Assembly: GCF_010093535.1 (NCBI RefSeq)
Contig: NW_022985196.1
Coordinates: forward strand, 186,001 to 250,000
Source of the DNA: Lindgomyces ingoldianus
Taxonomy: Eukaryota > Ascomycota > Dothideomycetes > Pleosporales > Lindgomycetaceae
DNA: 64,000 nt
Direction: 5' to 3'
Notes under the pieces: generated by a model
What the model was told of the DNA's origin: nothing
Seen by the model: only the letters and a program-made list of their open reading frames with translations
Databases searched by the model: none
Part shown: positions 36,501 through 48,641 of the stretch, piece by piece
Position numbering within the stretch: the stretch's first letter is position 1
Layout of the letters: each line of letters begins with the position of its first letter
Made by a program: the position numbers and the translations under genes

Positions 36501-37164
36501 GCCGTCACGGGCTCGCCAAGTCCAGGAGGAAGCGAATGACGATTGGGAAGCACTCTGCCAAGAAGTTGATCAGCGGACAACGAGGTCACTGCTTCAAGTT
36601 CTCACGGCTGCCGAAGCCACTTATGCGAAGCGTGCGAAGAAGCACCTCGAAGAAGTCAACGTTGACGATGACCCTGTGGATCCGGACGACGAGCCTGAAG
36701 ACAGTGGTGACGAAGAAGAAGAAGATGTCACCGTCTTGTTCCGTACCCTTATTGCAGAGAACCAGCTGTGCTTGTTGGGCAGTCGACTCATTACCGCAGT
36801 ACATGCCGGAACATTGGACGGAAAGAGCTCAGGAGATGGCAATGTTGTAAGGAAGCGACTTGAGAGAAACAAGGCGAGATTAGGACACAATTGGAAAGAG
36901 GTAGTCGGGTATCTCGATATCTCGAAATCTTCGAAAGGAAAGGGTGCGGCAGCAAAGAAGGTCGTCAAGACTGCCAAAGAGCCCGCCAAAGCCGGGAAGA
37001 GCAAAGAGATTGTGATCGAAGATGACAGCGAAGAGGAGGAAGAACAAGGAAGGGACGAAGATGAGGAGATGGCAGAGGCAGAGCAGAACGGGGATATTGA
37101 TGCACTAGAGAAGAACGGTGCGCTGGACCAGTCGCCGGAGGTGGAGAGTGTTTTAGGGGACTAA
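33536..37164 (+). CDS. SCC3: Cohesin subunit SCC3/STAG (Irr1/Psc3)
   Basis: Exons 33536-33965, 34011-34219 and 34267-37164, with introns of 45 and 47 bp, give about 1178 residues. The N-terminus is basic/acidic with KRKR and RRRKKK nuclear signals. The STAG domain follows (AQWVSSFQEHEARAVSEVVNFVLRAAG, LIAKGGAAFKNALHGFF). The stromalin conservative domain lies at about residues 350-420 (FIHRYRDVDPRIRVECVEALADWI..YLGWVLSDPQPHTRLEVVK), then HEAT-type helices and a Lys/Asp-Glu-rich disordered tail. It binds the Scc1 kleisin and DNA in the cohesin ring to hold sister chromatids together in the nucleus. An SDxEEEEE patch in the tail looks like a casein-kinase-II-type site. Confidence 0.95.
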
Positions 37165-37727
37165 GCTATGGGGTTGTTGATGGTTCTACTTTCATGCGTA
37201 TACTTAGCGGGAGGCCTGCGAGACATATTTGGTTGGGTATTGCGTCGTACGTTCTCACGATCCCCCTTTCGAGGTGTTATATGGTTCATGAATCGGGTTC
37301 AAGGTCCTCGGGACCTAGGTGGTTCTGGCTGGTGGATGGATTCCATTCAAGTATGAAATCTTTTAGACAGTGTCTCCAAATGAGATCTAATAGCTGCCTC
37401 TATCACTATATCTTCTTACTCTCAAGGGACATGTTGATAGCTAGTTCATGCCTTTCCTTGGTTTAGGTTGGAGTCGCTAGTTCCGGGCTAAGAGCGTATG
37501 TGGCCCAAGCTCTCTGGGCTTCTTCACAGCTCACAATCTTTGTCCTTCCGCTCACCAACAACAAGCACATCATCTCCACGCCGTATGTTCAATTGGACTC
37601 TTTTCCTTCCATCTAGGTGAATTGGACAAACTCCCTCGCGCCACCATCACCGTTAATAAACATCGACTAATTTCTCAAAATGCCCATCGGTCAGTCACGA
37701 TAACAACCCCACCGAGACTTAGCCCCC
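37165..37727. other. Intergenic region before ureD
   Basis: 563 bp with only short ORFs. The final ~100 bases are C/T- and CA-rich, as expected for the 5' leader of the next gene. Confidence 0.35.
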
Positions 37728-38744
37728 ATGTCCAGCTCCTCTCCCTTTGCAGCCTCCACGTCCAAGCCTGGCTACGGATCTATTCTCCTCAGCCTCCTTC
37801 CTCCAAATACACCAGTCCTATCTAATGTCTCCTACCAATACCCGCTCAAGCTCGTTGCGCCTGACCCTCTACCTCTCCCCGAACACGACCAATCTGTTCC
37901 AAACCTACCGAGTCTCATACATACAGTATTTCTGCTCACATATGGAGGTGGTATAGTTGCAGGAGATAGCATTAATCTAGATGTGCGCCTTCGCAACAAG
38001 ACTCGGCTTATCCTATTAACGCAGGGTTCCACCAAGATCTTTAAGACGGCAGATCGGAATGTCGTGTCTAGGCAGCATATGGCCGTAAATATTGCGCCAG
38101 ATTCAGCGCTCGTGTACTTACCAGATCCTGTGCAGCCATTTGCTCAAGCAGCATTTTCGCAGTCCCAGATCTACAGCTTGGAACAGGAAGCCGGCAATCT
38201 CTGTGTTTGTGATTGGGTTACAAGTGGACGAAGTGCGAGAGGTGAGAATTGGGATATCCACGAATATAGGAGTAGGAATGAGGTGTGGACGGTGGATACG
38301 AGCACAGAAAACCAGGGTAAGAGGAGGCTGTTGCTGCGAGATAATCTGATATTAGACAAGAACGGTCAGACTGGAATGCTGCTCTCAGAACGGATGGACG
38401 CCTACTCGGTGTTCGGGACCCTCATAATCCGTGGACCTATCTTCAAGTCCCTCTCACAACACTTCCTGGACGAGTTCGAGGCATTGCCGCGGATTGGTGG
38501 CAGGAATTGGGGGGATTCTCAACAACCTGAGCTCACCCGAAAAGAGCAATGGCGGCTGCAACGGCAGCAACAGGAGAAGGCCAATGGCCTTATATGGAGT
38601 GCAGCGAATGTTCGTGGATTCGTTCTCGTCAAATTTGCTAGCAGGGAGGTTGAAGGGGCTCGGACTTTTCTTAACAACATGATCAAAGAGGAAGGCTCGG
38701 TTCTAAAATCTTTCGGAGAAAGGGCCGTGCTATGCTTGAAATAA
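37728..38744 (+). CDS. ureD: Urease accessory protein UreD/UreH family
   Basis: Single exon, 338 residues. The UreD fold is recognisable from PLKLVAP, FLLTYGGGIVAGDSINLDVRL, LILLTQGSTKIFKT, LVYLPDPVQPFAQAAFSQSQIYSL, LCVCDWVTSGRSARGE and the C-terminal ANVRGFVLVKFASRE. UreD binds apo-urease and works with UreF and UreG to insert nickel. No other urease gene is in the window, as is usual in fungi where these genes are unlinked. It converges with the NmrA-like gene, with only 73 bp between the stops. Confidence 0.93.
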   Translation: MSSSSPFAASTSKPGYGSILLSLLPPNTPVLSNVSYQYPLKLVAPDPLPLPEHDQSVPNLPSLIHTVFLLTYGGGIVAGDSINLDVRLRNKTRLILLTQGSTKIFKTADRNVVSRQHMAVNIAPDSALVYLPDPVQPFAQAAFSQSQIYSLEQEAGNLCVCDWVTSGRSARGENWDIHEYRSRNEVWTVDTSTENQGKRRLLLRDNLILDKNGQTGMLLSERMDAYSVFGTLIIRGPIFKSLSQHFLDEFEALPRIGGRNWGDSQQPELTRKEQWRLQRQQQEKANGLIWSAANVRGFVLVKFASREVEGARTFLNNMIKEEGSVLKSFGERAVLCLK

Positions 38745-38817
38745 TTTGTGCGTTGGTTTCAGATACCCTCTTTAGGTCCTTCCGTATACCTTTGTAACAT
38801 TTGGTCTCCAGCAACTT

Positions 38818-40092
38818 TCACGCATTCGCCTTCCACTTGCCCTCCAGCATTGGGCTCCAATCTTCACGGCGAATGTACTCCTCAATTGGCGTACCTTCCA
38901 CTCCAAACTACACTTTGCCATTAACATAATCACAACTGGGGCGTGTGGGTTGCTACTCACGTCTTTGGGATGCTTCACATCCGGATCCCCACCATCCCAG
39001 CCAAATTCCCCATGAAAGAGATGGCCTTCCCTAATCTCTCTCTCCAGGTTTTCTGGGAGATCAGCCAGATACTCTGCTGGTGGAATCTGTTCAAACTTCA
39101 CCCCAACACCCAACATCTTCCCCCAGGTCCCAATGTAATCTTTCCATCCAATCAGGCTTCCAAACCCCAGCATCGTCTGGCCAGGAGGAGAATCAACCAG
39201 CGCTTTGACGAATTTCCCAGCATCCCGCTCAACCCACATCATAGGTATCGGAGCGTCTCCTGAATGCGGTTTGCGAAGCACAAAAGAACCGTCGGGAAGT
39301 TTTTTCTGGCCGAGGGAGACAGTTTTATTCCAATTCGTCATATACTCCCCAATCTGCAAACAACTCATTTTCTTCGCTAGATCCGGCAAATATTTCCTCA
39401 CATAGTCCACAACCTTGGCCTTTGAATCAAAATGATAAACCCAAGTATACTTCCCCTGGCTCCACTTCTTAACATCCGCGAGACTACTATACACGAAGCG
39501 CTCTAGCGAGGGGATCTGGGCCGCGGCTTCGGCGATATGGATGCCGTGGGAGATTTCGATGTCAAACGCTACCTCATTCGTTGTCTGGCCCGTTTTCTCT
39601 GCGATATCTTGGCTCGAAGGGGAGAGGAAAGGGCCCCAGAAGTCGGTGAGCCCGAAGATTACGGAGGCGGAGTGGAAGGCTGTGATTAGGCTCGGGCAGG
39701 AGTTTAAGTCGGCGAGAACCATTTCTACGCCTTGAGAGATGAGGGATTGGGATGCAGGGGAAGAGAGGTTGCGAGTTGTGCCTCGGACGCGCCAGCCAGG
39801 GGTTGAGAGGAAAGTTTGGGCTACGGAATAGCCCTGGGTTTTGTTAGTATATGAAGATACGCTATTGTAGCACTTAATGCAGAACATAGAAAGGATAATC
39901 TAGGATAGCGGTGCCCATACTTTTTACGCTCTCCCTGATTCCAGCAAGAAGTTCAAGAGATTGACTATACCCCAAACTTGTTCCACATTGGGTGTCAACA
40001 TGCCTTAGTTTGGGGATGAAGAAGGAAAGAACAAAAGTAGGGGGCTATACCTGGGTTCCTGTGATGCCAACAATAACTATCAGTTTCTCCAT
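38818..40092 (-). CDS. NmrA-like NAD(P)-binding protein (atypical SDR)
   Basis: Three exons are read: 40092-40051, 39833-38961 and 38907-38818, giving about 334 residues. The 217-bp first intron splits the dinucleotide-binding motif: exon 1 gives MEKLIVIVGITGTQ and exon 2 continues GYSVAQTFL, forming GxxGxxG. Later family motifs are VRGTTRN, VFGLTDFW, RFVYSSLADV and the C-terminal FHGEFGWDG..HPKD. The last exon adds FGVEGTPIEEYIRREDW. NmrA-like proteins act as redox sensors or reductases; this one's role is not known. The catalytic Tyr/Lys pair of classic SDRs is not evident. Without exon 3 the open frame would read into intron sequence. Confidence 0.88.
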
Positions 40093-40542
40093 TTTTTCGG
40101 AGCTGCAGTGATGACTAGATTGGGCTTGAGTATATCAGATACCAGCCATTGAAGCTTTATATTCAAGCTTCAGAATCTTCACACCACTGTCATACCGCAT
40201 TTGTCAGCAATACGTGAATGCTACTCTACCGTACATGAGGGGTGAATGTTTTTTGGCCGAGGTCCCCCAAATTCACCGAATTCTGACGCTTTTCTGACCC
40301 CTCGTTCGGCGAGATTGATGGCCCTTATCCCTACAGCATCACAGTGTTGAAGCTAGACCATTGACCCCCACGTGCGCTGATTGGCCGCCCACAGTCTTGG
40401 CAGTGACGAAGGACCGGACCGCCGACCTTCGCATTCCTTCACCTTCGCGTTCACGAATCACCACCACAAGTTCACCTCCACTTTCTAACCCTATCCATCC
40501 CATGAAAACACAACAACCCATTGGACGAAATTATCCTCCAAA
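40093..40542. promoter_or_regulatory. Divergent promoter region of the NmrA-like gene and MGM1
   Basis: 450 bp between divergent starts. GATTGG at about 40379 is a reversed CCAAT box. The MGM1 side is C/A-rich. No other structure was seen. Confidence 0.4.
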
Positions 40543-43516
40543 ATGAGCGGCAGGCTCATATCCGCCCGTCTCGCCCCGCTCGCTCGCCACATAATCTCCA
40601 ACACGCCACGCCGACCCTTTTCCTTCGTCTCCCACAATATCCCCGCCGGCGGGCTTCTACGCTCGGATGCAGGACTTCGGCTGATAAAACGACGGCCCTG
40701 GCCAGTGGGTAGCTATGCGTTGCATAATGTACCCGCTGTACGGAATATTTCATTTGCGAGAGTCATACCGAAGCTTGTGACAAAGTTTGCGACGGCCGGA
40801 GCGGCGGCCGGAGGCGCTGTGTTGGCGGGGGCGACTTATATACAGTACCAGGCTGGGCGTATGTATACACGCGTTTGTTCTTTCTGGGGTGGAGACGAGT
40901 GCTAACGGACTATAGAGGCCGGTGGCTATGCACTTGATCTTTTCCACAAGGCGAAGGATGGCGCGTCGGGAATTGCTATCGAAGCATTCGGCACGGCGAC
41001 CGGAGTCTTTGATCAGATTGGACGAGGGTGGGATAAGAAGAGGGAGGAGCTAGATAAGGTCGAATATCCAGAATGGCTCCAGCGGCTGATGGCGAGAGAT
41101 GCGTCATCGGGCTCAGGAGAGGGAAGCAACCGAGGTCCAAACCCCGAGCCTCCCAAACAGAGCGGCGCTGCAGTTGCGGCAGCTGGTGTTACGACAGGAG
41201 CAGCATTTGGATATGGTTCGCAAGAGGAGGATGAGGATAAAGCTGAGGGAGAGAAGATTGCTAGAGATGAGCAGATGATGATGTTGACGAAGAAGATGAT
41301 TGAGATACGGAGTCTACTTCAGACTGTTGGGCAGTCGGATTCTCTCACACTGCCGTCAATTGTCGTCATTGGGTCACAGTCATCTGGGAAGAGCTCGGTG
41401 TTAGAAGCAATCGTTGGGCATGAATTCCTCCCGAAGGGATCGAATATGGTTACGCGACGACCCATTGAGCTCACGCTCGTTAACTCGCCCGATGCGCACG
41501 CAGAATACGGAGAGTTCCCGGCGTTAGGTTTGGGGAAGATCACGGATTTCAGCCAGATTCAGAGGACGTTGACGGATTTGAACTTGGCCGTGCCGGCGAA
41601 GGAGTGCGTCACAGATGATCCTATTCAGCTCAGGATTTACTCCCCGAACGTCCCGGATCTGTCATTGATAGACCTTCCCGGATACATTCAAGTTACGGGG
41701 CGGGATCAACCTCTTGAGCTGAAACAGAAGATTGCGGAGCTATGTGAAAAGTACATCAAGCCCCCGAACGTAATCCTCGCAATCTCAGCGGCAGATGTGG
41801 ATCTGGCAAACAGCACCGCTCTAAGGGCTTCAAGAAAGGTCGATCCTCGGGGTGAGAGGACCATTGGAGTCATCACAAAGATGGATCTTGTGGACCCAGA
41901 GCGGGGGGCTAGCCTGCTTAGCGACAAGAAGTACGCGCTGCGACTAGGCTATGTGGGAGTCGTTTGCCGGGTCCCCTCCACCACGTCCGGTCCAAAATTA
42001 TTCAATCGAGGGAGTGGGAACATCACCGCTGCTATCGCTAAGAACGAGAACGCTTATTTCTCCTCACATGCAGAGTTTGGTCCTGATTCACGTCTAAATG
42101 TCGGGACGAAGAATTTGCGAAAGACTCTCATGCATGTACTTGAGCAGACCATGGCTGCTAGCCTTAAGACTACTAGCGAGGCTATATCGCGCGAACTCGC
42201 TGAAGCCACTTACGAGTACAAGGTGCAATACAACGAGCGGCCCATCAGCGCGGAGTCTTACCTTGCGGAATCTCTGGATGCATTCAAGCACTCTTTCCGT
42301 GGTTTCTCTGAGCAGTTCGGTCGCCAGCAAGTTCGCGAGCTGCTGAAGCATGAACTGGATCAGCAAGTTCTGAATCTTTTGGCACAAAGATACTGGAACC
42401 GGCCGTTTGAAGATCTGAGCGTTCCGCTGCCGGAGGTCGACCCCCTGAGCAGTCTCATGAAGGCCGACCCGGAAGGCGAAAATTCGATCTGGCAGATCAA
42501 ATTGGACAACTCAAGCGCAGCGTTGACGAAACTGGGAGTTGGAAGGATTGCTACAAGTGTCGTAGCTGACGCTCTCCAAGCACATATTGATCATTTGATA
42601 TCGACTTCAAGGTTTTCGGCACATCCTTTTGCACGCCAGGCTATCACTGAGGCTTCAACATCCATTCTGAAAGATCTCTCATACGACATCTCGGATGAGC
42701 TAGAGATTTGTATAAAGCCGTACAAGTACAGGATCGAGGTTGAAGATCATGAGTGGGCCAAAGGACGCGAGAATGTGATGAATGCTCTAAGAGAAGAATT
42801 GAAGGTCTGCGAAGCGGCGGTTAAGAAGATGGAGGAGCAGATGGGCGGCCGCAAGAAGGTTAGGGATGTTATGGCGTTCATTGATCGTGTGAGAAGCGGT
42901 CACGTCGTGCTTGAGGGCGATGGCATTGGTGGTGCAGGGGGATTCAGTGCTGCTCTTTTGCAGAAAGGTATGTTTCCTATTGGGGGAAACACGATATATT
43001 GACAAGACGTAGGTCGAGAAGCAGTATTCCTCCGTGATCGGGTTGACGTACTAAAGATGCGGCTCCTAGCTGTAAAGTCAAAACAGTGCATGAACAAGAA
43101 GAACAAATACCACTGTCCGGAAGTCTTTTTGGACGCGGTCGCAGACAAACTTACCACGACGGCGGATCTTTTCCTCGATGCTGAACTCCTGTCGAAATTT
43201 TACTACATTGTAAGCACAATCCTCCCTCCAACTTCCACACCCATTCTTTTGTACGTGGTTCTCAAGAAATCAATAGTTCCCAAGAGAACTAGATGCCCGT
43301 CTAGGCCGTTCTCTCTCCCAAAACGAAGTCGAGCGCTTCGCCCGCGAGGACCCCAAGATCCGGCGCCATCTCGAAGTTGTGCGGCGGAAAGATCTGCTCG
43401 AGCATGTGTTGAAGGAGATGCAAAGTCTGAGGCAGTTAGAAGCGAGAGAGAAGAGGTATTCAGTGAGGAGAGACGAGGGGAAGGAAAGGCGGAAGGGAGG
43501 CTGGAGTCTGTTCTAG
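40543..43516 (+). CDS. MGM1: Mitochondrial dynamin-like GTPase MGM1 (OPA1 orthologue)
   Basis: Four exons are read: 40543-40858, 40916-42967, 43013-43209 and 43277-43516, giving about 934 residues. The N-terminus is an Arg-rich mitochondrial presequence, followed by a transmembrane segment (FATAGAAAGGAVLAGATYI). A second Ala/Gly-rich segment (AAVAAAGVTTGAAFGYG, ~residues 188-207) sits where rhomboid protease cleaves to give the short form. The GTPase domain has G1 GSQSSGKSS (~258-266), G2 MVTRRP, G3 DLPG and G4 TKMD. Middle/stalk and effector regions follow; the final exon adds the VERFAREDPKIRRHLEVVRRKDLLE end. It drives inner-membrane fusion and crista maintenance. All three introns are short and restore the frame. 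Confidence 0.96.
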
Positions 43517-44149
43517 GAATCCTATGAATAGCGAATGGGGGAAGACAGAAAACAGACAGACAATGCACCTGGCAATTCACGATTGACTGGCGTCTCGGTT
43601 GGATTAGACTGTGGCGTTTTGGAGGCGGGAGGATTGAGTTGGGGTCGGGGTGTTGGGGGTTGGGATGATACCTTGATAGGAAGGATAACGCTGCTCTCCT
43701 CTGAAGAAGGATGTATATAAAAATGACAGGTCATGAATTTATGGTATGAATCAAGTGCTAAGGAATGGACGGGATCTAAAACAAGGAATGTCGCTGTATG
43801 CCTAGGCCGTATCATCGAGTAAATCCGATGACAGCATGTGTGGGCGGCTTTGGCAAGGCTGAACGAAGCAGGTCTTTTTTCTGCCAACCGGCAAGACAAA
43901 ATCTTCACCACGACAAAAGGAAAGACAGCATATTGCTTCTCCATCAAACTCAACATCTGCATCACTTGTGTCACGATTAGTTGTTACTTCCAGCTAGCAC
44001 AACGCGCCGAAGCCACGCCTAAACGGGCCCACGCTAGTCGCGTCATCCTGGACCTCTGCCATTACCCATTACCCACACAGGACTTTTTCCAACCTCAACT
44101 CTCACCGCGGGGCCGTCTATTTCCCCGCTGCAGCCAACCCAGCCCGCCA
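43517..44149. other. Intergenic region between MGM1 and CUL4
   Basis: 633 bp holding the MGM1 3' flank and the CUL4 promoter/leader. The plus-strand frame upstream of the CUL4 start stays open from 43838, but that part has no conserved content. Confidence 0.35.
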
Positions 44150-47011
44150 ATGTCGGCGAATCCGGCGGACCGAAAACGAAAGCACTCTTCCCACACCATC
44201 CACGAGCTCTTCACCGCGCAACACAAACCGAACACGTCGGCGGCTCCGCTCTCGCCGAGCAGCAAACGCGGCAAGTTTGACAACACTTCCGGCTCCAAGG
44301 ATAAGGAAACTGCTACGGGGGCTGGGATTGTAGAGGCGTCCTTGGCGATGAGTGCGGCAGATATGTATCATTTCCCGAGCTCGAAGAGGGTGGATGCAGG
44401 TGGGCGGGGCGGTAAAGAGGTGGTGGAAATTAATTCGAGCCCGGAGAATAGCCCGTCGAAGCGTCCGTCAATGCCGAAGAATGGGATTAGGAAGGCTACG
44501 CCAAATATGCATGCCCATGGATCGGGACCTAAGCGTATGCTAGTCAAGAATTTCAAGCCGGCGAGGAAGGTCGATCCGAAAGATTTTTTTGATCAGGTCT
44601 GGGGGAAGGTAGATAAGGCGCTGGATATTGTGTTTTCGCGGGAGGAGATTGCGTTTAGTTTGGAGGAGCTGTATCGTGGGGTTGAGAATCTGTGTCGGCA
44701 GGGTATGGCTGGTGAGGTGTGCGAGAGGTTGGTACAGAAGTGTGAGGGCTATGTGGGAGGTGCTTTGAAGAAGAAGGTCAAAGAGATCGTGGGGAGGAAG
44801 AATGTTGATATTCTAAGAGGAGCACTGCAGGCGTGGGCCACTTGGGGCGAGCAGCTGGTTAGTGTGGAAAATGCTTTCGATTGAGAAAAGTGGTGGGCTA
44901 ACGGATGCAGAAATACCTCCATTGGATCTTTTGCTATATGGACCGCGCATATCTCCTCCCGAAGCAGCAGTCGTTGCACGAAATCGCCGTTGACCTCTTC
45001 CGCAAGCTCATCTTCGAACAACCGAAGCTTAATTCGAAAATTGTTGATGGTGCCTGTGATTTGATTGCTGTTGATCGCGCCGGGGAGCATATGGATCGGC
45101 AGATGTTTTCGGATGCTATCAAAATGTTCCACGAGATGCAGGTCTATACTACATACCTTGAGCCGCGAATGCTCAAGCTTAGCCAGGACTATGTCGTGGA
45201 CTGGGCCGATAGGATAAGTACGGAGAACGGCCTAGCCGATTATGTCAAGGCTGCGAAGGCGCTCATGAAGGCCGAAATGGAGAGAGTCGAGGTCTTCGGG
45301 CTGGATAGTTCCACTCGACGGGACCTTCTCACCCTTCTTGAGGATCGACTGATCTCGAGCAAAGAATCACGTCTCATCAATCAAGACGATCTTGCGGGTC
45401 TTCTTGAAGACAATGCTGTCAATGACCTCGGAGCTCTATACTCATTACTCGAACGTCGGCGGCTTGGCGCCAATATCCGCCTTGCATTTATGAAGTGGAT
45501 AGAAGACACAGGCACCGCTATCGTGTTCGATGAAAAAGAGCAGGACAACATGGTAGTCAAACTCCTCTGCCTCAAGCGCCAACTCGACACTATCTGGAAA
45601 CTATCTTTCCACCGCAACGCTGAGCTCGGCCACGGCTTGCGAGAAGCATTCGAAACATTCATGAACAAAACAAAGAAAACAAGCACGACATGGAACACTG
45701 ATAACTCGAAACCGGGAGAGATGATTGCTAAGTACGTCGATGTGCTATTAAGAGGCGGCGCCAAAGCTATTCCCGCACAACTTAGTCGAACGGAGAAGCA
45801 GCTCGCTGTGGCGGAGGAAGAGGATAATGAGGATGTGGTATTTGACGAGGATACGGAAGTCAATAATCAGCTTGACCAAGTTCTGGACTTGTTCCGATTC
45901 GTGCATGGAAAAGCGGTGTTTGAGGCGTTTTATAAGAAAGATCTCGCCCGGAGATTACTTATGGGACGGAGTGCTAGCGCGGATGCCGAGAGGAGTATGC
46001 TGGCAAGGCTGAAGACCGGTGAGCACACACTCATACTGGATGATATTTTTCACTGTGCGGTGCAATATGATGCGATGCTAATGTGGTATAATAGAATGCG
46101 GCGCCGGCTTTACAGCAAACCTCGAGCAAATGTTCAAAGACATCGAGCTCGGGCGAGAGGAAATGACATCCTACAAAATGATCCTCGAGGAGCGGAACCA
46201 AAAACTACCACTTGATCTCAACGTCAACATTCTTTCCGCTGCGGCCTGGCCTACATATCCAGACGTCCCAGTCATAATTCCCACGCAAATCAAATCCGCT
46301 ATTGATAAGTTCGAAACTCACTACAAGTCGAAGCACTCCGGCCGGAAGCTGGATTGGAAACATGCGCTAGCGCACTGTCAGATCAAGGCGAAGTTCCCGC
46401 GAGGCAATAAGGAGTTGGTGGTTTCGAGTTTTCAGGCTATTGTTCTCCTGCTATTCAATGGGTTGGCGGAGGACGAACATGTGGATTACAATACTCTGAA
46501 GGAAGCTACTGGACTGCGTAAGTCACGTCACTTCACACTACCTCCCTGGCCTTCCTCCCAAAAACAGCTACTGACCTACTCCCCACTAGCACCCGCAGAA
46601 CTAAGCCGCACCCTCCAATCCCTCGCTTGTGCCAAACTGCGTCCCCTAACCAAACACCCAAAATCCCGCGATATCTCCCCAACCGACACATTCACTCTCA
46701 ACGCCTCCTTCTCGGACCCCAAATACCGCATCAAAATCAACACGGTGCAGCTCAAGGAAACTTTGGCCGAGAATAAGGAAACGCATGAGCGCGTCGCCGC
46801 GGATCGGAATTACGAGACCCAGGCGGCGATTGTGAGGATCCTGAAGGCGAGGAAGAAGATTAACCATAGTGAGTTGGTGGCGGAGACAATTCGGGTTACG
46901 AGGAGCAGGGGCACTTTGGATGTGGGGGGGATTAAGAGGAATATTGATAGGTTGATTGAGAAGGAGTTTTTGGAGAGGGAGGAGGATGGGGGGTACAGTT
47001 ATGTTGCTTAG
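44150..47011 (+). CDS. CUL4: Cullin-4 (CRL4 ubiquitin ligase scaffold)
   Basis: Exons 44150-44857, 44911-46018, 46095-46517 and 46590-47011 give about 886 residues. The disordered basic N-terminal extension with RKRK and KRGK signals is usual for CUL4. Cullin repeats begin near KNFKPARKVDPKDFFDQVWGK. The cullin homology domain includes the FEAFYKKDLARRLLMGRSASADAE and ECGAGFTANLEQMFKDIELGRE segments, the latter built by splicing exon 2 to exon 3. The C-terminal winged helix carries the NEDD8 site in IVRILKARKKINHSELV. It scaffolds DDB1-DCAF receptors and Rbx1. Introns are 53, 76 and 72 bp. A read-through product would stop soon after exon 2, so splicing is required. Confidence 0.95.
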
Positions 47012-48641
47012 GGGACTTGGTAGCCAGAGGGACAGAATGAGGGGGTTTACGTGGGTAACGAATGGTTTAGTAAACAGGCATTGGGTATACAGGGTATAGG
47101 TGATAGGACTGTGTATCTATACAGCCTCCGATAGTGTACCAGACTGACCTAGGTTCACGTGCGCTACAAGTGGAAATTATCTCGCAGTATATGGAGAGGG
47201 AAAGTGTAATGAACAAGAGCACCTGGACTTGAATATCTATAATACCTCTACCACTCCTTTCATCTCCTAAGACTCTCGTTCTCTTCATCCTCACTACCAT
47301 TTTCATTGCGACTTGGTTTAATTCTAACAGCTGTTACTGCAGCAACATCTGCTATTTTTCTTCCCCTACCCTTGGCTTTACTATCATATTCACTTCTTGT
47401 CGCGTTTAGATAAGTTATCTCTCTACTCTGACTTGAACCTTAAGATACCCTCTTCTGTCTCATTCTCTTGTTAGATCTGCATATTTCCTTGTAAATACTA
47501 CATGGTCAGGTGATCTTCCGGAAGGCCGTAAACCCTTTCTCTAGGCTCTGAGTCATACGATCTTATCGAATCGGTCTCGCAATAGGGCCATCTTCAGTCA
47601 CAGTACATGGCTTTCTGTGGATAATCTTGTGTTGGGAAAGTATTCGGGTTGATAAAATCTTGTTCACATTGAGCCGGGGTGGCAAGAGAGGGCGGTCAGT
47701 GTGAGTCCGAGAGCTTTTGATGATGTGTTGAACAGGGACAGGTAGGTTGAGAGAAGGGTTTTGGGCTACTGGGGGTGCTAGGAGAATGTAGTGATGATAA
47801 CGATGGATGGTTTGTGATATCCAATTCGAGCATTCCCTTGCCTCTAGCACGGATGCGCGACATCTCCCAAAGTGACTGTCTGAGCATTTCGTTTGTAAAG
47901 TGTGAGACTTTTTCGCTCCGCCCATGACCTATCTTCTGAAAGCATGGTCGATGAACTGCGCGCGCGTGACCATTGATGATGTTCTCGGACGCGACACTTT
48001 TTCTCTGCGTCGACCGGCCCGAGATCCACTCTTCTGGCCCTTCCGGGGTATTGAAATATCTATGACCACCATCTGCTCACTCAGCTTCACCTAGCCTTGC
48101 ATAGCACCGCCATGCCAGTCTTCTATCGTCAGCCTCCTTCCACCCCTGGACACGCCAGCTTCCTAAGGTCCAACGCCATCGCAGCTCGAGCTTTACCATT
48201 TAGAAGATGTGCCCCAACTTTGCATATGATGTAGGACGGTCAGTTGCTTCGAACATTGGCTGATACCGTGGTCGGCACGCTGAGCTTCGGCAGAGACCTC
48301 TCGGCGAAATTCGCCAAGGTCATGACCACACCTCCAGGTCCTCTCTAATATTCATCGTCGCCCAACTACAAACGCTGACACTCCGCTCGATGCTATCATA
48401 CGTTTCTCGTTGCTTTTGTCGCAGTGGCTGCTCCGCTTGCCCATGCTCTCTGGAGTTAGCATAGCCACTCCGAAGGCTACCCTCATTCAGCCTTGACAGA
48501 TCTTGAACCAATAACGGCTAATATTAACACACAACTCCCTCAGCCTCGTTGCCTTGCGCCTTTTCCCCACCGCTATAATAATGCTGAGGCACAAACTGTT
48601 GCCTTGAACACGTTTGGGATTGCGTTTCTGTCTTTCCCATC
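47012..48641. other. 1.6-kb intergenic region
   Basis: No ORF here has recognisable content. The stretch 47300-47480 is T/C-rich. ORFs at 47563-47925 and 48320-48511 on the minus strand are short and look random. It may hold long UTRs or an unseen non-coding RNA. Confidence 0.35.
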
